36,691 nt of DNA, taken from assembly GCA_003646405.1 (NCBI GenBank), contig QNFR01000015.1, forward strand, positions 1 to 36,691, read 5' to 3'. The notes beneath the pieces were generated by a model. It saw only the letters and a list, made by a program, of their open reading frames with translations. It made no database searches and was not told where the DNA came from. The stretch comes from Gammaproteobacteria bacterium. GTDB lineage: Bacteria > Pseudomonadota > Gammaproteobacteria > Pseudomonadales > Halieaceae. This document shows, in pieces, positions 19,747 to 26,887 of the stretch; the stretch's first letter is position 1, and every line of letters begins with the position of its first letter. The position numbers were made by a program, and so were the translations under genes.

Positions 19747-19955
19747 TAGCCTGTACCTCTTTACTTGATAACGTCAACCAGCCAGCGCACTGTCACCATC
19801 GGGTGCCTGCAGCAGGTGGTTTTGCCATAATTTATCGTAAAACGTCTGCCCGCTATGGCACACCGCTCACCACATCTGAAAAAGCAGAAAATTGTAGATT
19901 GAAGATTATGGGGTTGATTTATGGATAACTCAAATTTATTATTTTTATATATTGT

Positions 19956-19970
19956 ATTCCAATTAGGAAT
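19956..19970. promoter_or_regulatory. Candidate LysR-type operator
   Basis: ATTCC-AATTA-GGAAT is a perfect 5-bp inverted repeat and fits the general T-N11-A pattern of LysR-type binding sites. It ends 6 bases before the LysR start codon and overlaps its ribosome site (AGGA at 19965-19968). Binding there would block the gene itself, that is, negative autoregulation. The same AT-rich 230-base gap must also hold the asd promoter. Confidence 0.4.
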
Positions 19971-19976
19971 TAATGC

Positions 19977-20894
19977 ATGGATACCCAGAACCTCAAAGCT
20001 TTCCTGCTGGTAGCGGAAACCGGCTCTTTTTCCCGGGCCGCAGAACAACTGCACCTAACCCAACCCGCCGTCAGCAAACGAATAGCACAATTGGAGCAAC
20101 ACCTGGATAGTGCCCTGTTTGATCGTATTGGTCACAACATACGCATGACAGAGGCAGGCCAGACGCTGCTACCCCACGCCAAGGCCGTGCAGCAGGCACT
20201 GCAGGGCGCAGAGCAATCAGTGCGCGACCTGGCCGGCGATGTGGCTGGGGAGTTGCGCCTGGCAACCAGTCATCACATCGGCTTGCACCGACTGCCACCG
20301 CTGCTCAGTCACTTCAGCAAGGCTTTCCCGGCGGTACAGATCGATATCGAATTCATGGATTCAGAACAGGCCTGCGAACTGATCACGCAAGGCAAGGTGG
20401 AACTGGCGGTAGTCACCCTGGCTCCCGTCACCGAGACCAGTATCATAGCGCTACCAATATGGCAGGACCCACTGGACTTCATGGTGCGGGTGGGCGATGA
20501 ACTGTTGCAGCAACCGACACTGGATCTCAGGGCCCTGAGCACTCACCCGGCCGTCCTGCCCGGGCTCAATACCTACACCGGCCAGATCGTCAAAAGCCTG
20601 TTTGATCAACACGAATTACAGCTGCAGGTATCGATGGCAACCAACTACCTGGAAACCGTACGGATGATGGCGTCGGTAGGGTTGGGCTGGACCGTTTTGC
20701 CACGCAGCATGTGCGATAACTCCCTGGCCACGTTGCAAGTCAGTGAAGCGTACATTGAGCGAACCCTGGGTGTTGTCTACCACCGGGACCGGAGCCTGCC
20801 CCGCGCCGCCCGCGCATTTATGGACGCATTGATCTCATTCGGTGATTCCAACGCTGGCAGCATCAAACCCGCCAGTGTTGCGTCCTGCGCTTAA
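19977..20894 (+). CDS. LysR-family transcriptional regulator
   Basis: This is a 305-residue LysR-type regulator. The winged helix-turn-helix is at residues 1-60 (DTQNLKAFLLVAETGSFSRA, then LHLTQPAVSKRIAQLEQHL). A linker helix and a two-lobed periplasmic-binding-like effector domain (about 90-295) follow. AGGA lies 8 bases before the ATG at 19977; a second ATG at 19973 is out of frame. It is divergent from asd. In Pseudomonas a LysR gene next to leuC opens the leuCDB-asd-fimV cluster, so this may be the same gene with leuCDB lost from between. The effector and targets are unknown. Confidence 0.9.
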   Translation: MDTQNLKAFLLVAETGSFSRAAEQLHLTQPAVSKRIAQLEQHLDSALFDRIGHNIRMTEAGQTLLPHAKAVQQALQGAEQSVRDLAGDVAGELRLATSHHIGLHRLPPLLSHFSKAFPAVQIDIEFMDSEQACELITQGKVELAVVTLAPVTETSIIALPIWQDPLDFMVRVGDELLQQPTLDLRALSTHPAVLPGLNTYTGQIVKSLFDQHELQLQVSMATNYLETVRMMASVGLGWTVLPRSMCDNSLATLQVSEAYIERTLGVVYHRDRSLPRAARAFMDALISFGDSNAGSIKPASVASCA

Positions 20895-20932
20895 TCCACG
20901 ACACTGAGGACGGGTAGGTCACTACATAATGT

Positions 20933-21388
20933 CTAAAAAATCCCCATCGCCAGTCCAGCGGCGAATGCCTGTCCCAATTCTTCACTGGACTGCAGGTGGG
21001 CGGTGGTCACTTCCCCGCGCAGTATCAACGGCTCTGCCGCTGCAGGAAAAGGGTAGCCCGAAAGAATCCGTTGGGCCTGGCGCACCGCACCGCGTCCGTC
21101 ATTGCCGGCACTGACCAATAGAGCATAAGGCAATATCAGGTCCCTATCGATACACGGATAAAAAGTACGATCCAGGAAATCTTTCATGGCGCCACTCAAG
21201 GCACCGGAGTTCTCCGCCGCCACCAGTAACAGGCCATCAGCCTGCAACAAGTCCGCCATGCCTGCATCCCATACCCGCCGTATCGTCACCCCAACTTCGG
21301 GCTCTGCTTGAGCTCCGCGCCAGGCGGCACGCGCCAACTGCGCACTGGCACCGCTCTGACTGTGATAGGTGATCAACAATGATTTCAT
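20933..21388 (-). CDS. Flavodoxin-like / NADPH-dependent FMN reductase-like protein
   Basis: This is a small (151-residue) flavodoxin-fold protein. The N-terminal strand and phosphate loop read MKSLLITYHSQSGAS, as in FMN-binding proteins. The middle stretch LLVAAENSGALSGAMKDFLD resembles the flavin-contacting loop of WrbA/NAD(P)H-dependent FMN reductases. It probably carries electrons or reduces quinones or flavins, but the partner is unknown. An upstream in-frame start at 21430 would add 14 residues of no family likeness, so the ATG at 21388 is preferred. It converges on the LysR gene, 38 bases away. Upstream lies a long gene-free interval. Confidence 0.82.
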   Translation of the reverse strand: MKSLLITYHSQSGASAQLARAAWRGAQAEPEVGVTIRRVWDAGMADLLQADGLLLVAAENSGALSGAMKDFLDRTFYPCIDRDLILPYALLVSAGNDGRGAVRQAQRILSGYPFPAAAEPLILRGEVTTAHLQSSEELGQAFAAGLAMGIF

Positions 21389-21490
21389 GGAATTTCGACA
21401 TGGGGGGAAATACACCCATGATTGGAACACAGCCGGCCGATTGTGTCATGCCCGACTGGGTAAGCAACTGCTTGAACTGGCCGATCCGCA

Positions 21491-21524
21491 ATACTTATCC
21501 ACAGGCTGGCCTGTGGATAAGTAT
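21491..21524. repeat. Perfect palindrome of two consensus DnaA boxes
   Basis: The arms at 21491-21506 and 21509-21524 are exact 16-bp inverted copies around a TG centre. Each contains the 9-mer consensus DnaA box: TTATCCACA at 21495-21503 and its complement TGTGGATAA at 21512-21520, eight bases apart. No T-run follows on either strand, so it is a poor intrinsic terminator. There is no dnaA, dnaN or gidA nearby, so it is unlikely to be the chromosomal origin. A DnaA-titrating or DnaA-reactivating site, or a DnaA-controlled promoter, are possible roles. Confidence 0.6.
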
Positions 21525-21666
21525 GGGGACAGACGCCCCACCCGGGCCCGGGGATCTGTGCCTACGCCTGATGTTCAACTCTGTCGGTGAAACCGCAGCC
21601 ACAGTATTTATATTCTTAAATCAATGACTTACAGATTTTTTATAGGCTTTAAGGAATGCCCCTGAC

Positions 21667-21688
21667 AAAAAGCCCTATATAAATAGGG
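21667..21688 (-). terminator. Likely intrinsic terminator of rlmKL
   Basis: On the minus strand the sequence reads CCCTAT-TTAT-ATAGGG, then C and five T. It lies about 120 bases after the rlmKL stop and is oriented correctly for that gene. The six-pair stem is short, so efficiency is uncertain. Confidence 0.5.
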
Positions 21689-21809
21689 TTAAACTGCCTT
21701 TTGTGGATATCCTTTCGACGACGGGGTTGGCGGGCACTAACGGCGAAAGCCACTAATCACCACTAGTTTCATATTTGAACCAGGCCAAAAGCGATGCCAA
21801 CCACCCTAC

Positions 21810-23996
21810 TCAAGCACCAGCACGGTGCGTGATTAACCAGCAGCGGTGGATTTTGCGATTGCGCTGAAAGTCGGGACCCAGGGTTTGTGCGCTGATGTCC
21901 TCACAACAGAACTCATCCTGCAGGGCCGCGTCCAGATGGAAGCCGCGGCGGTTATTGGAAAAGTATAGCCGCCCGCTTTCGTGCAATACAGCCATGGTGG
22001 CGCGCACCAGATCCGGGTGATCGCGCTGCACATCGAAGCTATCATCCATGCCTTTGGAGTTCGAGAAAGAAGGCGGGTCCAGCAGGATCAGGTCGTAGCG
22101 GTGCTGCGCCTGCTCCAGCCAACGCAGGCAGTCGGCCTTGACCAGGGTATTGCGAGTTTCATCCAATCCGTTGTGAGCAAGATTTTTGCGCAGCCAGTTG
22201 ATATAGGTATTGGACATATCCACACTCGTCGTCGAGCGAGCGCCACCCAGGGCGGCATGCACGCTGGCACTGCCGGTGTAACAAAAGAGGTTCAGAAAAT
22301 CCCTGCCGTCAGCCTCCCTGCCGATGCGCAGTCGCAGCGACCGGTGATCCAGAAAAAGCCCGGTATCGAGGTAATCATGCAGGTTTACCAGCAGCTTCGC
22401 CCGCCCCTCGCTGACACTCAACAACTCTCCGCGAGCCGCCTGTTTTTCGTATTGCTCAATACCGCGTTGCCGGCGGCGCTGCTTGTAAACAATCGATTCA
22501 GGGGATACACCGAGCACCACCGGCAACGCCACGCGCACCTCGTCCATCCTGCGCGTTGCCGCATCCGGGTCCACCCCACGGGGAGCCTTGTATTCCGCCA
22601 CATGCACCTGCCCGCCATATAAATCCACTGCCACCGCATACTCGGGCATGTCCGCATCGTACAGACGATAGCATTCCACTTGCTCGCGCTTTACCCACTT
22701 AGCCAGGCGCTTACGATTTTTGCCCACGCGGTTGGCGAACATTTGTGCACCTTCAGACAGGGAGTCCGGGGCGAGTTGGACCGCGGTCGTAGCCGCTACC
22801 GACCCACGCAGTTCATTATCACTCAGGTCAAACAACAACAGACTGGCGGCAATAGCGCCGTTGTACATGGCATAGCGCTTGTAGCTGCGCAGGCCGGTGG
22901 CCCTGCCCAGGTCCAGGTCGGAGGTAAATATAGCCGCCTGCCAACCCGTGAATTCCACCAGCATTTTCTCACCGAGCTGTCTGTACAGATAGACAAGGCT
23001 CTCTTTCTCCCCGAGACGTTCCCCGTAGGGTGGATTGCAAACCACCAGCCCCAGGGGCATGGGTTGGTGTGTAGGCTTACTCAATTCAGCCACTGGCCTG
23101 CAACTCACCCGCACAACTTTTTCCAGCCCAATGCGCGCGATATTTTCCTGGGCACGACGAATGACTTTCGGGTCTGCATCGTATCCACGGATCTGTGGGA
23201 GTTGCGCCGCCCTGCCCCGTTCCGCGCGACCCCGGGCATCGCTGAGTATCGCCTGCCACTGTTGTTCGTTGTGGGAGTGCAAATGTTCGAAGCCGAAGCG
23301 CTTTCTGCCCAGCCCGGGGGCTATATCGGCCACCATCATGGCCGCCTCCAGCAACAGGGTGGCGGAACCGCACATGGGATCGACCAGCGCGCCGCCGCGA
23401 GCGGCGATATTCGGCCAGTCCGCACGCAGCAGAATGGCCGCGGCCAGGTTTTCCTTCAGTGGAGCGACTCCCGCCCGCAGGCGATAGCCACGCTGGTGCA
23501 AACTACCGCCAGAGAAATCGATAGACAGCTGCGCCCGGTCCCTGACCAGACGGATGTTAAGCCTGATATCCGGATTGTGCCGCTCTACTGAAGGTCGCTG
23601 GCCAACTTTAGCCACAAACCAGTCAACAATGGCGTCTTTGCTGCGCTGGGCGCCAAACTGGGTGTTACGAATCTCGTGGTTCTGGCCGGAAAAATCGATC
23701 GCTATACTCTGCTGTGGCCCAAACATGTCGGCCCAGTCAATACCGCTCAATTCACGGTAAAGGGTGTCCCCATCACCAGCCTCAAGGCTGGCGATGGGCG
23801 CCAGAATACGATTGGCCAGGCGTGACCAGAGGCAGGCTCGATAAGCCAGCGCCTGTGGGCCATCGAAATACACACCGGCCACAGTTTCACGGGTGGCACT
23901 GGCCCCCATAGCCGACAATTCCGCCGCCAGCAGGGCTTCCAGCCCTTTGGGGCAGGCCGCAAACCATGGCTCTTTTGCTGTTTTACTCACAGGCAC
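21810..23996 (-). CDS. rlmKL: Bifunctional 23S rRNA m2G2445 / m7G2069 methyltransferase
   Basis: This 728-residue fusion enzyme modifies two guanines of 23S rRNA, as in E. coli RlmKL. The N-terminal half has a THUMP RNA-binding domain (about 45-155) and the RlmL methyltransferase with catalytic motif NPPYGER (Asn321). The C-terminal half is RlmK, with FLNLFCYTGSASVHAALGGA for SAM binding and DPPSFSNSKGM at about 640-650. The start is GTG at 23996, with GAGGA upstream; a second GTG two codons later is an alternative. The length is as expected for the fusion. A 104-base AT-rich gap separates it from the upstream HTH gene and probably holds its own promoter. Confidence 0.95.
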   Translation of the reverse strand: MPVSKTAKEPWFAACPKGLEALLAAELSAMGASATRETVAGVYFDGPQALAYRACLWSRLANRILAPIASLEAGDGDTLYRELSGIDWADMFGPQQSIAIDFSGQNHEIRNTQFGAQRSKDAIVDWFVAKVGQRPSVERHNPDIRLNIRLVRDRAQLSIDFSGGSLHQRGYRLRAGVAPLKENLAAAILLRADWPNIAARGGALVDPMCGSATLLLEAAMMVADIAPGLGRKRFGFEHLHSHNEQQWQAILSDARGRAERGRAAQLPQIRGYDADPKVIRRAQENIARIGLEKVVRVSCRPVAELSKPTHQPMPLGLVVCNPPYGERLGEKESLVYLYRQLGEKMLVEFTGWQAAIFTSDLDLGRATGLRSYKRYAMYNGAIAASLLLFDLSDNELRGSVAATTAVQLAPDSLSEGAQMFANRVGKNRKRLAKWVKREQVECYRLYDADMPEYAVAVDLYGGQVHVAEYKAPRGVDPDAATRRMDEVRVALPVVLGVSPESIVYKQRRRQRGIEQYEKQAARGELLSVSEGRAKLLVNLHDYLDTGLFLDHRSLRLRIGREADGRDFLNLFCYTGSASVHAALGGARSTTSVDMSNTYINWLRKNLAHNGLDETRNTLVKADCLRWLEQAQHRYDLILLDPPSFSNSKGMDDSFDVQRDHPDLVRATMAVLHESGRLYFSNNRRGFHLDAALQDEFCCEDISAQTLGPDFQRNRKIHRCWLITHRAGA

Positions 23997-24025
23997 CCGG
24001 CTATGTCCTCGATTGGAAGAAGTAA

Positions 24026-24044
24026 AATAAATATCATATTTATT
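24026..24044. promoter_or_regulatory. AT-only palindrome upstream of rlmKL
   Basis: AATAAATA-TCA-TATTTATT is a perfect 8-bp inverted repeat 30 bases before the rlmKL start codon. It lies in a 104-base AT-rich gap between two minus-strand genes. It may be a regulator binding site or part of the promoter region; no protein can be named. Confidence 0.4.
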
Positions 24045-24100
24045 AAGAAGTTATAGCTTTTAGTTAAAGAAAATTAATGGTTTATGTTATACCTACGATC

Positions 24101-24847
24101 TCAAGGTTGTTTGCGCTTCGCAACAGGTGTCCGCTTAGGTTTGCGCGGAGCGGCCTTTTGCCTCGGCGCTTTGGCTTTGATGATGGCCTTGGCCTTGGCT
24201 TTGACAGCCGGGCCTGCGCCCTTACTATCGGCCTGTCGCTGCGCACTGGCCGCTTTCTCTTTTTGCATGACGTCCAGCACCAGATTACCGGAACTCTCCA
24301 TGTAGTGAATGAAACGCTCATACTCGTCATCAGTCAGGCTTCTGAGCACGTCGTGCTGACGATACAGGTTAACAAAACGCCGCTCTCGCTCGTATTGCCT
24401 GGGCAGTGCGAGTACGCCCCACTGCTCCAGGGTCTTCTCCAAAGCCGGATTGTAAGTGCGCATGAACTTGATCAGGAACGGAATAGGATCATGCCGGGCC
24501 AGCAGTGAGGCACTGCGTAACATTAGCTCCAGCGGCATGATTGTTGAGCCGCTTTCGATATCTTCCAGCACGGCCTTGTCCGACAAACCCAGGCTCTCGG
24601 ACAAATCCTTGATCGACATCCCCGCCGTTTCCCGGGCATCCTTCAGAAAATGACCGGCATCCGCCATCGCTTCCAGCCGCTCGGGCTCGAGTTGGTTCAG
24701 TACGGCAGTACGCAGCCAACTCTCGCCAAACATCGCGGTCATGGTCGCGGTATTGCGTGCCAACCCCAACGTGCCACCGGCGACCTGCCCGGTGACATTT
24801 TTCAGAGTCTGCAGCAGCGACTCGTGTTCATTATCTTCAGTGGCCAT
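24101..24847 (-). CDS. HTH (XRE-like) protein with basic histone-like tail
   Basis: This 248-residue protein is not a named family to me. Residues 67-116 form an XRE/Cro-type helix-turn-helix (LKDARETAGMSIKDLSESLG, then LSDKAVLEDIESGS). Residues 117-195 look helical (FLIKFMRTYNPALEKTLEQW). The last 44 residues (205-248) are Lys/Ala/Pro/Arg-rich with about 15 basic residues and KAKAK-like repeats, resembling eukaryotic H1 or bacterial histone-like tails such as AlgP. It probably binds DNA. It starts 21 bases after the exported-protein gene and so is probably last in that operon. The tail lies at the 3' end, where simple-repeat codons make length changes likely. Confidence 0.78.
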   Translation of the reverse strand: MATEDNEHESLLQTLKNVTGQVAGGTLGLARNTATMTAMFGESWLRTAVLNQLEPERLEAMADAGHFLKDARETAGMSIKDLSESLGLSDKAVLEDIESGSTIMPLELMLRSASLLARHDPIPFLIKFMRTYNPALEKTLEQWGVLALPRQYERERRFVNLYRQHDVLRSLTDDEYERFIHYMESSGNLVLDVMQKEKAASAQRQADSKGAGPAVKAKAKAIIKAKAPRQKAAPRKPKRTPVAKRKQP

Positions 24848-24868
24848 AACGGGGCAGCATAGCAGAAA

Positions 24869-25975
24869 TCAGGCGTCGGGCGTCAGGCCCGTCTCGAGAA
24901 CAAATATTTGCTGCAGAATATCCCGCCACTCGGTGTATTGCGTATCCAGCGTGCCGTTGAGCCTGAAAACTTTGCCACTGACCTCCATGACGGTGGGCGC
25001 TACCTCATTGTTAAAGCCAAGCGCCAATTCATCCAGGTCCTGTTCATGTATTTTCGACCATTTGTAGGCATCGTAGGTCTGCTCCATCGCGGCAAAGGTA
25101 CCGCGCTTTCCCCGTCGCTCCCTGTTCGCCGCACGATCTTCATAACTTTCCCTGTAGAGCGCCTGTTCCCTGCCGAATTGCCGCCACATGTTATAGGTGG
25201 GCGCCATCTCCTCATAGAGTGCGGCGTACTGCTCATCCACCGTATCAATAAAGAGGTATTCCTGATTCCTGATCTTGCTGACCCGCTCCATCATGGGATC
25301 ATCCGCGGCGGGCAGGCGCGCCAGGATATACGTGCCGCCCGCAGTTTGAGACAGGTAGCCCGCAAAAACCTCCGGTGACAAGCTGGCGGCGTAACGTATC
25401 AGACCCACCTGGCGGATATTACGCAGTTCCTTACTACCCAGACGCTGCTTCATGGCCAGCATTTCATTGGCTATCTGGTGATACAGGTCCTGGTAGGGGT
25501 CATCCCCTGCGGCCACCGGATAGTCGCCCGGGGAGGTCTCGTCCACATACACCTTGTCCAGCCAGAGCCGACCGGTGGCATCGTGTACCCGTATTTGCAG
25601 TGCCAGGCGCAAGCCATCCGAGTGCAGTATCCTGCCGGTGACCAACAGTTCTGATGAATTCAATGTTTCGGGTAAAACCCGCACCACGCCCCAGGCAGCC
25701 GATTTGAGCAACACCTGACGCAGTATCACCGGCATAAACTTGGCTTCGGATTTGCGTATCTCCGGAAAAATGCCCAATTTACTATGGGTCGATGCATCCT
25801 TGGGGATGCCGGGATCGAAAATCACCACCCCCACGTCCAACACCATCTCCGCAGACGACTGCCGGTCAATCTTCAACGGAACACCGCTGACCGAGGCCTG
25901 CGCGAAGCCGGCTCGCAGGGTCACGCCAAGCGTGCACAGGCACACAAAAATCAACCATCTCGACAATCGCATCAT
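24869..25975 (-). CDS. Uncharacterised exported protein
   Basis: This 368-residue protein has an N-terminal signal peptide (WLIFVCLCTLGVTL core, likely cleaved after FAQA near residue 27). The next ~140 residues read as alternating strands and helices, including MVLDVGVVIFDPGIP and ELLVTGRILHSDGLRLALQI. This recalls the TolB-N/CsgG-like fold of periplasmic proteins, but only weakly. The C-terminal third is charged and helical (EQALYRESYEDRAANRERRG). The frame stays open 22 codons upstream, but the ATG at 25975 is preferred: it overlaps the lipoprotein stop as ATGA, and what follows is a normal signal peptide. The second ATG at 25972 is equally possible. Function unknown. Confidence 0.8.
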   Translation of the reverse strand: MMRLSRWLIFVCLCTLGVTLRAGFAQASVSGVPLKIDRQSSAEMVLDVGVVIFDPGIPKDASTHSKLGIFPEIRKSEAKFMPVILRQVLLKSAAWGVVRVLPETLNSSELLVTGRILHSDGLRLALQIRVHDATGRLWLDKVYVDETSPGDYPVAAGDDPYQDLYHQIANEMLAMKQRLGSKELRNIRQVGLIRYAASLSPEVFAGYLSQTAGGTYILARLPAADDPMMERVSKIRNQEYLFIDTVDEQYAALYEEMAPTYNMWRQFGREQALYRESYEDRAANRERRGKRGTFAAMEQTYDAYKWSKIHEQDLDELALGFNNEVAPTVMEVSGKVFRLNGTLDTQYTEWRDILQQIFVLETGLTPDA

Positions 25976-26733
25976 TGGGGTGCGGGCTCGGGTGCAGGTT
26001 CGGGTGTGGTTGCGGGCGTGGATGCAGATTGGGTGGAACATACTCTACCCTTGGTCAGTGTCATCTTACAGGAGAAACCGCTGCCACCTGGCACAAAGCG
26101 GTTATAGACCCTGTTGAGGGTGAATGGGTAAGAAACTTGGTCAGAAACAACGGTCGTGGCGACGTTGAGTTTCCCGCCAAAGGACGCCAGCGTCATTACG
26201 TGTTGAATGCTGAGCCCTTCGGGGAGCAATATCTTGAACACGAGCTGGTGGCCGTTCCAGCCGCAAATCTCGGTACCAAGCGGTGTCTCCACGGTTTTGT
26301 ACTGGCCGGCATAAAACTCACAAGTCAGCGCGAAGTTTTCCTCGCGCTTCACCTTAATCTTGTGCTCACTCTGCTGGATCTTCAGCAATGGTGAGCGGGT
26401 GATCAAATCCGACATCCGTGCCAGGCCTATAATAGACGGCGCACTGTTGGTTCCGGCCGCACCGCCAACCATTATCGCACCCTGATTACCACCCGTGCGA
26501 TCCGCATGGCGTCGCAACTCCCGCACCATCGAATCGAGCTTGGTCTGGATATTGTCGCTCTGGCTGTAATCCAGTTCCCATGAACCACCGAAGTCCACGT
26601 CGTCACTGCTCTGGCCCTGCAGAACCACGGTTTTCTTTTTTTGTCGACCACCATCACTACTACAGCTAACCAGCAGCAGACAACCGGTCAACAACAGGAT
26701 GATAATTTTTATGGGCAGGCGTGGCAAATTCAT
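25972..26733 (-). CDS. Uncharacterised lipoprotein
   Basis: This is a 253-residue lipoprotein. The lipobox LVSC ends at Cys24 after a hydrophobic helix (IIILLLTGCLLLVSC). Ser follows the cysteine, so Lol sorting to the outer membrane is expected. The mature part begins with a basic linker, then FGGSWELDYSQSDN, reminiscent of the GxWxLD opening of small beta-barrel domains. Four cysteines in the mature chain (TCEF, EICGW, FSCKM, RVCST) could form disulfides. The C-terminus is a Thr/Pro/Glu/Ala repeat (TPEPAPEPAPQ). It is first in the lipoprotein/exported/HTH operon and is divergent from ppdK across 154 bases. Its ribosome site is weak. Function unknown. Confidence 0.8.
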   Translation of the reverse strand: MNLPRLPIKIIILLLTGCLLLVSCSSDGGRQKKKTVVLQGQSSDDVDFGGSWELDYSQSDNIQTKLDSMVRELRRHADRTGGNQGAIMVGGAAGTNSAPSIIGLARMSDLITRSPLLKIQQSEHKIKVKREENFALTCEFYAGQYKTVETPLGTEICGWNGHQLVFKILLPEGLSIQHVMTLASFGGKLNVATTVVSDQVSYPFTLNRVYNRFVPGGSGFSCKMTLTKGRVCSTQSASTPATTPEPAPEPAPQ

Positions 26734-26828
26734 AACGGTGGGTAGTGTACCTCAAGGTCTATGTAAAAGACGACCACCACACACTATTTACATCATAATT
26801 CCTGGTATGCCTCCCGCATCGGGGACTG

Positions 26829-26851
26829 AGCCGATATACTTGCCATCGGCT
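26829..26851. promoter_or_regulatory. Inverted repeat upstream of ppdK
   Basis: AGCCGAT-N9-ATCGGCT, a perfect 7-bp inverted repeat, ends 36 bases before the ppdK ATG in the divergent gap between ppdK and the lipoprotein gene. It could be an operator or a hairpin in the 5' untranslated region. No T-run follows. Confidence 0.35.
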
Positions 26852-26887
26852 AGAGAAAGCAAACATGACCAGCCCTGAGGAACACCC

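Larger units (their letters stand above)
21389..21809. other. Gene-free interval of 421 bases
   Basis: No convincing gene lies here: two short plus-strand frames (21369-21590 and 21379-21627) lack any family likeness and cross the palindrome. The interval holds a perfect DnaA-box palindrome at 21491-21524, an AT-rich stretch at about 21600-21690, a minus-strand terminator-like hairpin at 21667-21688, and a third near-consensus DnaA box, TGTGGATAT, at 21702-21710. The flavodoxin-gene promoter must also be in the left part, but I could not identify it. Confidence 0.7.

Noticed and set aside
21379-21627. 82-codon plus-strand frame in the gene-free interval
   Set aside because: It has no ribosome site or family likeness, and it runs through the DnaA-box palindrome.
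21491-21710. Chromosomal origin of replication
   Set aside because: DnaA boxes and AT-rich DNA are present, but dnaA, dnaN, gyrB, rpmH and gidA are all absent and the cluster of boxes is small.
22680-23591. 303-codon plus-strand open frame
   Set aside because: It is antisense to rlmKL and its product looks like out-of-frame translation.
26000-26020. Repetitive GGTGCGGGCTCGGG-like stretch as a mobile or CRISPR repeat
   Set aside because: It simply encodes the Pro/Glu/Ala tail of the lipoprotein; units are short and unspaced.
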